A stretch of 64,000 nucleotides of DNA from contig CM046304.1 of assembly GCA_025267735.1 (NCBI GenBank), positions 14,508,001 through 14,572,000 of the forward strand. Reading direction: 5' to 3'. A model generated the notes under the pieces. That model was not told the DNA's origin. It did no database searches and was given only the letters and a program-made list of their open reading frames with translations. Shown here one piece after another: positions 40,351-54,735 of this stretch (its first letter is position 1; the number at the start of each line of letters is the position of its first letter). The DNA is from Mactra quadrangularis. Taxonomy: Eukaryota > Mollusca > Bivalvia > Venerida > Mactridae. Position numbers and translations under genes: made by a program.

Positions 40351-43300
40351 TAATAATAACTTAAGAATCATTTTCAAATAAAGGTTAAAATAATTGTAAT
40401 TTTAACATGATGTTCAGCTTCTTACTTCATTCGTCCAGAAAAGTCCTTAGCACAGAAAGGAATAAGTCATGTAGCCACACAATGAATGTACCAAACATTA
40501 CTATTAATTACAGTTTATATGTTTACTTTAAAGATGAAATGTATGAGATTTAGTTTCTCGGTATTGTCAATATTGTTGTTCAAAAGAAATAAATGATATA
40601 AATTACAACGACAGTAAGTCTTAAGAACGTAGAGTTGTAAAAAGATAACATAAGGTAAGAAATACATTATATTAATAAGATATATCAAAATATGTCTCTC
40701 TCACTATTCAATATCATTTGGTTCTATATTTACTCATACATCAAAAACTCTTAAAAGAAGATTATGAGAAAATGACTGATGTAAAAATTCAAATAGGCAA
40801 CTAAGCTAGGTGCTCTCATGTGTATTATAATATTTGTATAAAAATATGAATTATTTCATGCCTTAGATTTCATGCCTTAGGTAACCATTTATTATGAATA
40901 CGAGATAATTTATCTTCTATGGAGATGTTAAGGCGATTAAAAGGAAGTGTCGGTGTAAATAATCAAATGACATTCAAATATTTAAAGGATCCTAGCAGTT
41001 GAACAAGTGTACAAGGGAAATTACATATAATAGTTACCACAAATTTCTTTTCAAATGAAAATGACATATCACAACACAAGTTTCGGTTATCGTTCTATAG
41101 CAAGCACCTTATTATCAACCTACCTTCCAACGATAAAAAATCCCCAATTTTTAGGAAAAGGGATTTTTTATATGGAAAGGTGTCATAGTAAAAGAATTTA
41201 ACGTAGAAACTATTGACGTAAAATTAAACATATTGCTAGAAAAGACATCTGGGTAAAAATATTATGCCTATATGTCGATATTGGTTGAAAATATAAACGG
41301 AATTAGTTAAAAGATAAAAAAGGAAGTTCGCAAAATTTCCAGATCCACAAATTTTTTCTGGACTGTGTTAAGAATTTTCAATTAGTAAACTGATTTTAAA
41401 AATTTAACAATCACCACAATGTCATACACTTCAAACGGCATGTCAAAATGTCGTAATTGTTCAATAGATACGTGGTGTATATACCAAATTCATTTTCAGA
41501 TGCATTTCACATTATCTGGACAAGTAATAAAGAAAATATCATTGCAACAAAATATACATTTTCCCAATGATGCCTTTAAAGCAAACAGACCATACATAAA
41601 AACTCTTAACCAAAGTAAACCGCTTTATTTCCATGCTCAAGAAAAGCGACATAAGTCAGAATTTTCTATGAAGATGGTTTCTCACTAGTATAAATATTTA
41701 ATACATAACTGGAAAATCGTGTCGAAGAGGAGAAATTGGTGAGAAATAAATAAAAATAACATTATTTTGTGGGTCAGTGAATGAACGAATATCATAATAG
41801 TAAAATAACAGTATAAGTCCAGTTGAATGTCAAATTGTTGTTTTTATGATAATGTTTTGAATGGCATTCTTTTAACCGTTAAAAGTGACCTTTCATTCTG
41901 TAAATTGCAAAAGGATAGGCAATTTAAGTTATACATAAGTACATGTTTTATTTACCGTATACTTAAAAACAATAATATGGTAATTTATTTCGTTGATAGA
42001 CCACAATTTAGATACTCATCACATAATATAGATTTACTCATGAATAGCAAGAATGTAGTTGTCGACTCATTGATGAATCATTGATGAAAGGCAAGCAATG
42101 GCTAGAGAAGCAAAAGTCTTCTAAAATCTGGATAGCTGAGCGACTGCGTACATAACCTTATAATAGAGAGAGTAAACATTGCAAACTAAAATAATTTATT
42201 TCCTAAGCTAGCATGTCAGTTTGAAAAGTAAAATAATGTGTTGATATAACAGAACATAAATCATCTGATAACTGGTGCTAATATTTCTAGCGCGGTAATT
42301 TACATCATTAACAAATAATGTTTGATGTTCTCACAAATCCTTGATAAGTCTACTTTGCTTGTCTAGGTTTTTTATTCTCTAAGGAATATATTTCTTAACA
42401 TCTTAAGTCTTACAAAATAGTAAATTAAAGATAAATAACGTGTTTGAAGTAATCAAGTCTGTACTATTTTAAAACATTAATTTTCTAGAAAGGTTCATTC
42501 GGTGGAAGCCACAATAATGAATCTGAATAGTCATTAAAATTCCACTCGCATTCTTTTGTCGTATCATCCATTACATAGTGCCACAAAGGTTTTACATTGA
42601 AAGTTATCTTTAGGTAAGAGAGGTGTTTGATTGAATACATAGTATGATAGTAGCTATTACATTTACTACATGTAGTAGTCTACTTAATCTGACTGACAAA
42701 GTTTTAAAATACATCTCTGCTAAAGCAATTACAGAATTAGCCTCAATATAACATGTAAATACGCCAGTTTTATGCTGGTTAAATAATAGTAAAACACATC
42801 GTATCATTAAACATAATACTGTGTATTACAGATATATACAAATATCTAAATTGACATGTTTCCGTTGCTTTTAGATTGCCTAGGTTTTCAATGGCCATAC
42901 TTAAATCAATCGCCGGCGACAAAATGCATATAATATAGTTCAAACTGCAAGTGTTCTGATGACATACAAGTACTTAATCAAATTAGTAAACACCTCAATG
43001 TTTGAAAACGTAAAAGAAGAAAAGACAATTACTTTTTTGCAGTGAACATATATCATAACCTTGAATCTTTACCAAATGCTTGAAATGGATCTTGTGTAAC
43101 TAAATTGAATCTTGATTAATTTGATAATTTTTTTTGTATGTTAAGTGAGACAAAACGCATTTTTCAATGTAGCTTTAAGTACTGCAACATCTTGTTTAAT
43201 TTTTGCCATAAGGTATACTGAACAAAGTTAGAAAAAAGATTTAATTGAGACAATGCATCCCTTAATTAAACATTTTTTATAATCACTGAAATTTTCAAAC

Positions 43301-44673
43301 AAAACTGATATTTGACTCTATATTATTTGCAACGTATCAAACGTATATCATATCGAAACATATTTTTGTAATTGAATTAAGAATTACCATATTTTCATAC
43401 GAATGAGATGTACCTCGTAATATTTAACATCAAATACAAGTAATTTTCTATGTATCTGTACAAAAAAATGTACATGATATAATAAATGACAATAACCAAG
43501 TCTTAAAAGTAGATTTTAATTTTATGTTCGGATTATCATTTGGACAACTGGAATTTTAAAATGTTAATTGTCTTCTTTAACATGTACAATGTATTATGTA
43601 TATAACAGAATACTTCATATCCGATTACATACATTAAAGTTGCGGTGATTACAATCTCATTACAATTTAAGATGTAACTTCTAGGGTATATTGTCAGTTT
43701 TTTCTTTCTAGTATGTTAAACAACAACTCTAGGGAAATCATTTATTCTGTTATTGAGATTATATTTGCCAAGACCACTTCCTAAAAAGAATATAAATTTT
43801 GACATGTCATGCATGACAGACACGTAAATTTCTACTTGTATCTGTCAATTGATAACTAAGTCCTTTGAGAAAACTGATTTATGGTATTGTCGCTAAATCT
43901 TTGTAAAATAAATCTGAAAGTGTGACCGTTATGAACGTTCTTTTTGTAAATCACATTATAAAATTTAACACTTTTAAAACCAAGCGTTCAGATGTTTTCA
44001 AAACAATCAAAGCATAAAAAAAATCCAATGTTACAAGGTAAAGTTGAATCTTATGATGGTTATGCAATATGGCCATTGTCAGCAAATACATTTGAATTTG
44101 AACAAACTTAAATTCATGATGGTCTTAGCAAAGTTACTCATTAACCAACTATGGTAAATTAAGCTAGGTACTGAAATTATTTAATTCGTTATTTTAACTA
44201 ATCTCCTCTCTGGTTTTAATAAGCAATTGTTATAGTAGAACATGGATTTGCTTAACATTTTAACGTACACCAATTTGTGTACCGAAGAGTATTTTGCATT
44301 TCCTTAACATAATTAATCAGTAACGTCAGTTCTTATCGTTCTGAATCCACATGAATCCACATGATGGACTTGCGCAAATAACAATTGAATTCAACAAATG
44401 TAAAGATATTACACGTTCGTTCTGTTCATTTTCATCTAAAAGCTTTTATAAAAATTCGTGTCGATGAATATCACTGACAGTATTATCGACACCTCTTAGC
44501 TCATTTTTCTATCTTTTTGTCTGCTTTTTATTATAAAATGCGTTGGCTACGATTATAGTATTAAAAAGGCAACAGTAGAGTAGTTCTAGTTCATTTCAAT
44601 CTACTTTCCTGAGAGGTTTTACTATTGAGTTATTGACGGATACTCATACCTACTATAATGTTTATTTTTGATC

Positions 44674-44757
44674 GGGTTTTACGCAATAGCAACACATTGT
44701 ATAGGTTATATTATGACAATGATAGGCTAAATCTCCGGCTTTGGCTGTTTAACAGTT
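44674..44757 (-). mobile_element. SINE 3' end fragment, unit C copy
   Basis: GGGTTTTACGCAATAGCAAC, then ACATTGTATAGGTTATATTA and GGCTAAATCTCCGG. It is nearly identical to 32240-32322 in B, in line with recent common ancestry of B and C here. Confidence 0.62.
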
Positions 44758-47290
44758 AAACTTGATTTAAAGTTAAATCTAGTTACAAGTTTATATGATT
44801 TATTTCAATATAACAGTTAGTACCATGACAAAATAGAAACTATAACACATTTGGGAAATGAATTTAATTGAAACATTAAAGGAAACATTTTTTTCCAAAA
44901 TTTATACGCAAATTAAAAATTAGATACATCCATTAATTTAATTCTCGTGTTATCGTATTTCAAAGTTCTATTATAGCCGTTTGGAAAAAGTCGAATATGT
45001 TCTAACTAAATTCTTTACCTACTTGTGTAGCGTGTCTGGGTTTTCAATACCTTGGAGAGCATTATTCTTAACTTCATAAATTTTACAAAGTCGGATCTAA
45101 ACAGTAAATTTAAGCTTTTTAAATGAGGAATTTGACTTTCAACAAGTCTGACCTAATTAGCCATTCATTTTGTTTAAAGTTCATTTTGGCAGACGAACTC
45201 GATCTGAATAAAGTCTGAAGTAAAAGCTCAATACCATGCGTGAATCTTTATTGTCTAATCAACGGTACTATGCTCAAGAACATGCATTTATTTTCATTAA
45301 GCTTATCTCTCATTAACAGTTTTTAAATAGTTACCGCTAAAATATGAAAAAAAAAAACATCATAAAATATAACTGGCATCGACAACAAACAATAAATATG
45401 GCAATAAGTAGTAACGTAAGTATCATGGTTTTAATAGAATTGACACTATTGTGAATGTATGAAAATATCATTTTTACAATGCTTACAATGTCAACATTAT
45501 TAGTATTCCAGATTCCTATCAATATATTTGTTTTAGATTTGATACTTCCCCATTATACCAAAACTTGACATACAATGTATATACCTTTAGTATCTTACTT
45601 AGATATGTGATAGTTTCTATTGATTTTGTAATATAAAACCAAGCATTTCATAAACTTATATCTTAATTACAAACAGCACGTGCATGTTTCCTAATTGTAA
45701 AATGATATTTTCCAATATTTATACTGAAAGTGGAATTAGCACGTGTATTGTCACAGATACGAATTTCTTGAATGCATAACATTCTTATTACAAGTTCTTG
45801 TTGATTGACAAATCAATTTTGTTTCTCATACTCTCTGATCAAGTAACGCAAAACACAAATTACGAGAGTTTACAGACGACAATACTGATAACGTCGAAAA
45901 AACTTTTTTATTTCAAAATAAATTTTCAAGTAAGCAATGGACTGTATATTTAAAATGTATTCATACTTCTGATTAAAAGTTCTTTTACAATACAGTAAAA
46001 TGAATATTCTTGAAATGATGGTCATCTTTTTCATTATCTGTATAGGCTGTATTGTGTAAGATTTCTCAACTATAGCTGCATTAAGCAATTGACTCCCTAA
46101 ACAGAAGAACTGTTAGTGTTTTCAAAATATTTTAATATGTCATTTATGTTCCATTCCTTTTATTTTTATTTTTCCTTTATTCCGTATTGAATGTCAATTG
46201 GAAGATAAATTATTTGGTCTCATTGAGCTAAACTAAATAAGAGACATGATATATAGCTTTATTCACAAAATCTGTTACACAAGAGAATACATAGCTTACT
46301 ATCTGTATTTTAGTTTGGCCTTTTATATCAATCATATGCATTATATGTATGTAATATTGTTTGATTTATTAGTAAATGATAATCAATCTGACACTGGATA
46401 GACGTATTTGATGAATAAGTATTACATGTAAGATGAATTCATGGTATATTATCTTCCTGGTAGACTATTACAATACAATCTGGTATGAAATTTTGTATCG
46501 TTGTTTCACGATAGTTTTCGATCAGAGTAAGGACAACATCATAATACCATGATGTTATCTCAATACAGATTAATAAACATGTATAAAAACAGCTAGTTGT
46601 GTAATAGTGTGACTGGAAATGTCTGCACCACATGAAATGAATCGTCTGTAGGTGTGTTAAATAGTTTAATCATGAAACAAATAATTGATATTAATGTTAG
46701 GTACACAAACTGTGTGGTACCAAGTGAATTATTTCTCATGTCATCATCACTATATAGTGAAAGTGAAGTGCACCTACGTCTCTCACAATGTCAAACAAGC
46801 ACTTACAAACAATACACTGTAATGGATATTAATGTTCTAGGTACACGAACGTTGACAAAATTATGTGTGATACTTAATACTGTGGTAGAAAATATTTCCC
46901 AAGGTTAATAATTTAGTAATATCTTCCGTTACGTAAATACCGTTACGTAAAATATCGACAGTTCATTTTCAAGACAAAAACAAATAACAAATTACCCGTT
47001 TCTAAATCAATCATTTTCACAATGTTTAATTAAATCTTGCCATTATTCCATTTTGGAACAAAAAATTGCATTTTGTTGACCAGTTCATGATTCAAAGAAC
47101 TTATAGTCTTCGATCAATTGAAAATCTAAATAAGTTTGATTGATTATTAATTTCTAAATTCTGCTTATTGACACACCACTTTACATTACCAATACCGTTC
47201 TCGTCAAGGTTCTTGTTGAAATGTTTATACAATTAATTTCATGTTTTTTTCCAATTCAAATGCATGACCCAATCAAGAAAAATAAATACT

Positions 47291-50200
47291 TATGTTAGTA
47301 AACAAACTTTACAACATTAATTTGTAATTACAGTCAATTCTTGTAAAGTGATTATACTGTAATGTAGAGGCTTAACATACAATGTTTAGCAAGATGTTTG
47401 ATATTTAATTGGATGATCATGTCTTTATGAATCAATAGAGATTACTACAAGGATATTGATCAATTTTGCATCATTCAGTTTCTTTTTTTTAATGTTTTAC
47501 AATTAAATATGCAAGTCACTTTTTATGCACTAATTGTCATATTTTTTTTCGAACAAAGTAATCGTCATTTTCATTGAGACTATCTTCGTATGCTCTGATT
47601 GCCTGTTTTTGTTCTGAAAACATTATTCCTATCAATAAAATTAATGTCAAGCCAATAACGATAGTTAATTACGACGTACAAAGTAAGAACTTACGTAAAT
47701 GGTTAGCATGTTTTTGGCACATTCATCATTTAACTGACTACTTTGGATGTGACAAGCGCTCCTATAGCTATCCCTGTATTTCTTGAACTATCATGAGCGA
47801 TAAATGAAATGGAAGTTCTACGCCTACGAATTAATAATTTTAGTACTCATTAAAGGTAAGTCGGAACGGTTACAATACAAATGATTGATCAATGACAGAA
47901 GCTAAGCCTTGCGATCTTTTATTTATTGTACTTGTTTTAAACATATATAAATATCGGAGAAGTTAATGTCAAGAGTCCACTGAATAGTGATACTAGATGT
48001 AGACTTCAAAAACCTTGATTTAACTGTAAATTTTAACTTAAATATCATGATAAATTTGACCGTACATAACAACCAGACTCTTATAACCCTTCTTTAATTC
48101 TCATATGTTGTACAATTGTTAAAACTCGCCTCTCATGAATAAACATAACGTCTATATGTGATACACACAACTCTTTTCATTACATGTATAATTTCTCAAT
48201 CTTACATGTATAATTTCTCAATCATACGGCATGCGGTGAACTGTGTAAAAGAGTGAAATATTAAATTATTCGTTCATCGGTTGTTTAATTTTATTTGCAT
48301 TAAATAACAAAATAAAATTCGAACAAAATTAAAAATCCTAAATCCAAAGTCAAATAACGCCTCTACTAATCATATAAGTGTTTTATATGAATACATTATG
48401 TAAATCTGTATACAGGATTAGGTAGCCGTTTGCAGAAAACAGTAGGCAACATGTAATATAGAATAAAAACCATTTAGTGTTCTGGTGATAAATAATGACA
48501 AAATAAAATGAATTAGACAATTTGAAACTACTCGTACAACACTAACCACACTTCTTGAACACATATAAGTTACTAGTAGTATTCATGTCTTAAAATTGTT
48601 GAATAAATGAATATTATTTAAACTGTAAACTTGTGTTGTAACGATTTGTAATGTTTATGTATAAAAGAAAAAATCAGGTCATTTTCTTGTACTAACGATT
48701 AAAACCGAGACCGAAAATCTTATTTGATTTTTATCTAGAATGACGTTAACATAATTTTCTATATATGTATTGTGATACTCACTGACGAAATAACCACAAA
48801 TCACATAGCGTACATCAATGACAATCTCTAATGTTGTATATTTAACAAACAGATGCCAAGAGATGCCACTGAGTATGAAATACATTCGCAGTGAGAATTA
48901 AGAAAATATAGATAGCAACATTGATGATATCGTTTATATGTTTGCTTATATAAAAATGGTTTGTCCTTCTACAACATATGATACATTTAAATGAACAACA
49001 TACACATATATCGATACTATATTTGTTATGAGCAAACGTCAAATAATAGTTTACATTCATTGCAAATAACCACGTTTTTTTTACCCAAGGGATATAGGCA
49101 CTATTGATATTCAGTTTGTATAACCTTTATGTTTGATCAGACTTTTTATGAAAGGGAACATTCCAGTTTGCGAGAAACACACACTCTTGTTAATAGAATA
49201 CAGTCATTGTTTATGTATACATCAAAGCTTTGTCGTATTTTTTAAAAATATATAAGAATACACAAAAGATCGCAAGTTGGTTATGAGTTAAAGAATAAAA
49301 CAGGAACAAGAACTCCTTGACTAAAACTCAGTAAAAATCTATAATGATACTTAAACTTGTCACTGATGATTTGCATTCTGGAAGAGAGAAAAAAGTGAAT
49401 AATATAAGAAAGTATGTAATTAAATCAAATCACTGAGATTCTCCATTTTCAGGAATCTCTGTATCATATAATGATAACTATTTAAGTTATTATTATTATT
49501 GGGTTTTACGCCATGTCAACACAATTTAGGTCCAGCGCACTTAACCTAGAATTTCTGGACCCTTGTCTATAACCAGTACTAACCTATCCTTCCACAAGGC
49601 CGGAAACCTCTCCATATTATCTAATCAATGGAGGAAAATTGACTCTGTTTGTCGAACAGACTCATACACATTTTATCTAAAAAAAAGATTAGGGTTAATG
49701 TCACTTTAAACGATTCTACATGGAGAAAAAATCCCCAGTTCAATCCTTTTTGTTAGGGATTATGTTAAATACAGTAATTCACGTAAGAGTTTCAATGTTA
49801 TTCAACTTCTCTTCGCCTACATTATTTGATGCTTACAAATAAAGTTCATTCAATTTGTTGCACTGGTTAAACCATAACACCACTTATGTTTGTAACATGA
49901 TTGTTATTAATTAATGTCAGGAATATTCATTTAAACGGGCGATGGTAAAAGCTTTGATAATTAAATAAGTCAATCAATTTAGAATTTTCATTGACTTATT
50001 CAATTATAGCTGACAGGAATTAATCGTGTTATTGTTTGTATCGAAGTGTTAGAAATGGTTTTAAATGCTATAATAACCAAGGTTAAGTGTACTAAAATAA
50101 ATCACATGCATGATAGGTTCCAAGCTATTTATCTTATGGATATTGAAATGGAAGCGTTTGTCTATAAAAGTAACCTTAAAGATAGAAACACGATAAAAAC

Positions 50201-51909
50201 CTTCAAGAAATATACGGAAAATACGTAATTTGTTAATTTTTATGTTTCATAAACGATAGTGGTAAGGGGCAAGATATCCAGACTAAATGATAAGTTGACG
50301 TGCTAAAACAGCTATACTAAACTAAACACAAATTACATTTTGTTTTACATTTACGTCATGAGTGAATTGATAATTTTCATTCCCATAGTTATGTATCTGC
50401 AATATCATCATAATAATATTAGATTTGTAATTAACAAAAATAAAGACAGAACTTATTGTAATTTGCACATATCGTCTCCTGCCATCTTTTTTTCTAAGAC
50501 AATGACAAATAAAACGCAAATATCATTTTCCTAACAGTATTATAACGGAATCAGAAAAAACAGAGACAAACGCTAAATAATGTGATCTTTTTCCCGATTC
50601 AACTGATAGAAGTAAACATTGATTCCAAATTGAAGAATGCACAAGATATCACATAAAGGACCCTGGCTGTTATATACATATATCTGTTTACTCTTGAAAC
50701 AAATACAAGTTATGCGATCCTATCAGAGCATACCATGACTAAAACCATATCCTGTACATGTATAACTATAACATGCAATATTCTGAATGTAGAGTAAAGT
50801 CCCGTTATTAAGACTACTTTTGTTATTTCAAAATCATGCGATTTTTGACAATTATTTAGACCCAAATGCTTAAGACCATAAAATTAATACACCTACATGT
50901 ATTACTAAAGCCTATAATGATCTTTTGAATAAAAACCATAAGTAATACCACATTAAAAAATATCAACGACATGCTTAATGTTTTCGCATCTTGATTACCT
51001 GATATAACTTCTTGTATACCTCTCAAAATTTTTTATCGTTTTCTTTATTTTTGTTTCCTTTGTTGTTCTAAATAGATTGGGTGTTTTGTTGATGCTTCAT
51101 CAAGAGCCTATAGCATTTAATAATTGAATATCACAAATGTGAAGTCAGCAATCTTTTGAAATATGATATTAAGTACTAAATATTTTAAAGATATTTTTCT
51201 CTAAAGTCAGCTTAAGATATGGTTTTAATTAAAATTCTAATTCATTCAATACTAGATTATGTGTACAGCTCAAGTAACTGTCTAGATTTGATACAAAAAG
51301 TCAACGTACAGCGTCAATTAAGCAAGTTCGTGGCCAACTGTTGAAGGTCGACGTTACGCGTGTAAACAACTATAAGTTTAATATCAACAAATTACATTAA
51401 AAATAAGCACGTGTCTTTGACAAGTAACATCATATAATGAGAAATGTATTGACAAAAATTATTGTGTAGATTTTATGTCAGGCATGTACGACATGTTCTT
51501 GTAAACCATTGCTTCTAGAAACTATACAAGCAAATTGAATCCGTAATGAAAACTAAATCCCCAAGAGAGCGTGTTATGTGGTAAAAGGAAAATAAAATGA
51601 AAATAAATGTACTTGACAAAGATTTAATACAAATGAATCCATCAGTCTCATCATAACGAACAAAAACGACGTAGACGTATGTGATATAAGTAATAACATG
51701 GAAACTTCAAACTAGTAAACAAGATAAATACTTGGAAAGCGATAATAAATCAGTAAAAATTATACCCATTACAGTGACTCGAAGCTGTTATATCGACCTT
51801 ATAACAAACAAAAGTAGCTTAATGGCCGATTAATGTTACTAAAGTATACATTAGTATTTTAGATTGAGCTGTAAACAGAAATAGAGAATGTTATAACTGA
51901 TGTTAAAGT
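47291..51909. repeat. Segment D2 (4.6 kb), second copy
   Basis: Collinear with D1 and a few percent diverged. It lacks 107 bp that D1 has (36067-36173). In D1 this stretch is bounded by two TTTG strings, and D2 keeps a single TTTG at about 48429, the signature of a microhomology deletion. The 60-codon frame at 50046-50228 matches 37809-37991 in D1. The roughly ten differences are mostly amino-acid changing, so coding constraint is not indicated. The segment ends at 51909, where homology to D1 stops. Confidence 0.92.
49487..49650 (-). mobile_element. SINE 3' portion with (AAT)n tail, D2 copy
   Basis: (ATT)n at 49487-49500, then GGGTTTTACGCCATGTCAAC and a TAACCAGTACTAACC block. It is the D2 counterpart of 37235-37411, with an internal deletion of the TCATTTTACGGCG stretch. 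Confidence 0.62.
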
Positions 51910-53572
51910 ACATTCTCATGAATAAGTCAGTATGTCTAACATGCATAAGTTAAGTATGTTATCAGGTACTTCTTATTGCAAAAACATTTAGTAGATATGG
52001 TTAATACAATGCTCTCTGTTCTAAGGTAATTAGAATATGTAATACTTTAGTCAGTGTACATACTTTAGTCCCATGGACACAGAATCATGGCGATTAATTT
52101 TAATAGAAGTCGTCCAACAAACACAAATGCTTTATGAAACCATTATGTTGCTGACTTGGAAGTAAAATTTACAAATTGCTTGTAACATATGTATTGTTCA
52201 ATATTCATATCGAATATGAAGTAATTATTTTCATGTCTAATTTTGTTGTATCTGCAAATGTCGAGACTGAATTGTGTTTATAATTTGCATATATATTCGA
52301 TAATATACATTTGTAATCAGTGTATTTCGTCTTCTTATATCATACTTCGTAGAAAAATACCTATAATCAAATTTCTAATGTAAAATTTGAAAATATAATT
52401 AACGTATTGAATTACAATTTGATGTTATATTACTTGTATTTTATCAAGAGAATACTTGCAATATTGTGAGCGTTAAAGAAAAGAGTAACTTTTAAGTAAT
52501 GGTAAATTATTTTAGCCATATGATTCTGCTGTGTTTGAAATATGAAAACGCTTAAAATTTAAGATTGGATTGTTTTGGTTGTATTTTTTACTTAATGACT
52601 TTTCTTTTGATCATTATTCCCAGTTCTGTCATTAGCTCTCTTCGGTCTCGTATAAATGAAGATTATCCGTGACTGGACATTTTACTGTTAAAGGTTAGAC
52701 AAATTTAAATGCAATGGCATTAAATGACAGTTGCATGTTGAAGTCATGATTTTAATAATATGCATTATGGACAACAGTGGAGTTATCCCCAATTGACATT
52801 TAAAATATAGCTGCTGCTGGGAAAATATTATCATTAAACTAAACGATTATGTCCATTCATGGCAAAATGACTTCGCCAATTGAAGCTTTATCATTAGATT
52901 TCTCGCATGTGTTGATATCAATCTGCACATGTTGTGTAGTCTAAAATTATGTCAAACCATGACAACTTTGTAGAAATGTCAACATGTCTGTATTTATTTG
53001 ATACAGAAATAGAGGAGGACTTGATATTAAACCAATCATAAAAGTTGTTTTGTAAAACCAAGCAGCTTATTACATTGAAATATTAAAATTCAATATAATT
53101 GTCAATGAAAGTTTGACTCGTATACACATTTTCCCCAATGAAATGAATGAAGATAGGGGTAATATAACGCTGAAATAGTGCCTAATTTGGAAATCTATTT
53201 CGTTTTAAAAATAATGGTGAAACAGGATTTTCTTCACCTTTAATATCAGGCTATACACCTCGTCAAGGGCTGACATCTGTCTAACACGATCTATAACAAA
53301 ATGTAACGGTAACGATTTGTAAAGAAAGGCAATTCAGTAGTATAGAATAGATATTTCATCTAGTAAAGCACAGTCTTTTCAAAATCCACTGCATGCAGAT
53401 ATATATCTCATTTTCCAATGCTACAACACACTCGTAAGTGGTCTAATGACAAAGACAAATTAGATTAATTTTATTAAATATCTAATTGATAATACGCAAG
53501 GAAATAATTGTACATGCGTTAAATTAAAGGGAGCTGTATGTTTGTTTTATATCACGACAGAGAGCGAAACTT
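51910..53572. other. Single-copy stretch to the right of D2, nothing recognised
   Basis: A+T-rich sequence with no match to units A to D that I can see. No open frame of 60 or more codons occurs, and there are no transposon ends or RNA genes. Confidence 0.5.
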
Positions 53573-53715
53573 GATTGTTATCAATTGATGCCAGGACTAA
53601 TTTTATCCATTGGCATGAACTGTGATAAAAGCTTTTATAATCAAATAAATGATTCAATTTGTGCTGTTGATTCACTTATTCTCTTACAGTTGACAGACAT
53701 TCATCAAGTATTAAG
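53573..53715. repeat. Diverged D-related module, direct orientation
   Basis: GATTGTTATCAATTGATGCC, then TAAAAGCTTTTATAATCAAA, a TTGATTCACTTATTC block and GTTGACAGACATTCATC line up in order with 37661-37800 in D1. A related copy is at 56262-56400 and an inverted one lies within 59880-61760. Confidence 0.68.
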
Positions 53716-54117
53716 TAAGGTTTCAAATTAGGTGTGATTTTTCTAAATGCCTATATTTTTTGTAGTTAATCTGAACAGAAATACCGATGGATATAATAAT
53801 GGATTAGCTTAACGACTGTATTGAAGTTTTAGACTCTTCAAGGGTACATATGTACATCATATTGTAATTGCAGAAAATTTCTTTGACACAACTTTACACA
53901 ACTTATTTTCTGCCTTGATCAGCAGCATTCATCAAAAGGACTTCATACATTCGCTCGTGACAATATCTAAAACATTTCAAAGTTGAGAAAACATAAAACA
54001 GTCATTAAGAATTTAATACGATAAGATTCCATGCTTAATTAAACACTGTTAAAAGAGCTATTGTACATGAATGATTTTCTCGTATTCTATGGCTTGAATT
54101 ATGTTTCTTTGAAATTT

Positions 54118-54153
54118 AAACAATCAAAATATATTTAATATATTTGATTGTTT
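54118..54153. repeat. 36-bp A+T palindrome
   Basis: AAACAATCAAA and TTTGATTGTTT flank a centre made only of A and T that is itself nearly self-complementary. It could form a hairpin or cruciform. No function can be assigned. Confidence 0.8.
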
Positions 54154-54179
54154 TTCGTCAAGCTAAAATTATAAACGAA

Positions 54180-54735
54180 ATGTTTTGACATAGTCTATAT
54201 GTTTGTTATGCTTGTTACAATCTCATGCATAGACAAATTCAAATTCCTTCAAGAAGTGATACTAACAATAACTATCGTACAAGTAGGAGAAATGATTTCC
54301 CTGGAGAATTTGCTATCATACATTTGTTGGAAAAATGAATACGCGTAAAAATTTACTTAGCAGAGATTTCTTATTAACCATTGTTTTCCAAGATTTCGAT
54401 CACTGAGTACGTAAGTAATGTGACAAATATAAGTAAATTAAAATATCGATGCCTCACATTCATTCTGTAAATGCATTTCACGTTGATGAAGCCTAAGATA
54501 CATAACATGACAATACAAATAACATCCATTCAGAAACCAAAGACTAAATATAAGATGTATAATAGCAAACAAATTCAACATAATGACTAATGGATGTTCC
54601 TAACATAGACATATGATATTACTATTCTTTAGTGTGATATATTAAACACAAATAATAAAAGACATTCGCAGAAAAAACTGATATAATATGTATAACTGAT
54701 TATATCGTTTATAGATAATTTCTTATAGAGCAGTT
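54180..54735 (+). repeat. Inverted-repeat arm E (pairs with 62769-63550)
   Basis: Shared landmarks, in order, with the reverse complement of 62769-63550: AAATGATTTCCC, a CTTAGCAGAGATTTCTTAT block, CTGAGTACG, TAAGATACATAACA, CATAATGACTRATGGATGTT, GATATATTAAACACA, AATAAAAGACATTCGCAGA, TATCGTTTATAGAT. Similarity is roughly three quarters to four fifths by eye. The first part (54285-54430) also resembles 39325-39480 in D1 and 59118-59245. Confidence 0.82.

Larger units (their letters stand above)
39687..47290. repeat. Segmental duplication unit C (7.6 kb)
   Basis: Head-to-tail copy of 27476-34970. The anchors are 28917 against 41419 and 34310 against 46654. Relative to B it has a 285-bp net insertion at 40031-40350 and several small deletions, for example about 37 bp near 45435 and about 27 bp near 44955. 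In the left third it is clearly diverged from A and B, with at least 8 substitutions plus indels over roughly 190 bases at 41419. From 43.5 kb it is close to B. No gene is supported. The open frame at 41419-41688 lies over the remnant also open in A and B, but its 3' half differs by indels. Confidence 0.92.
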
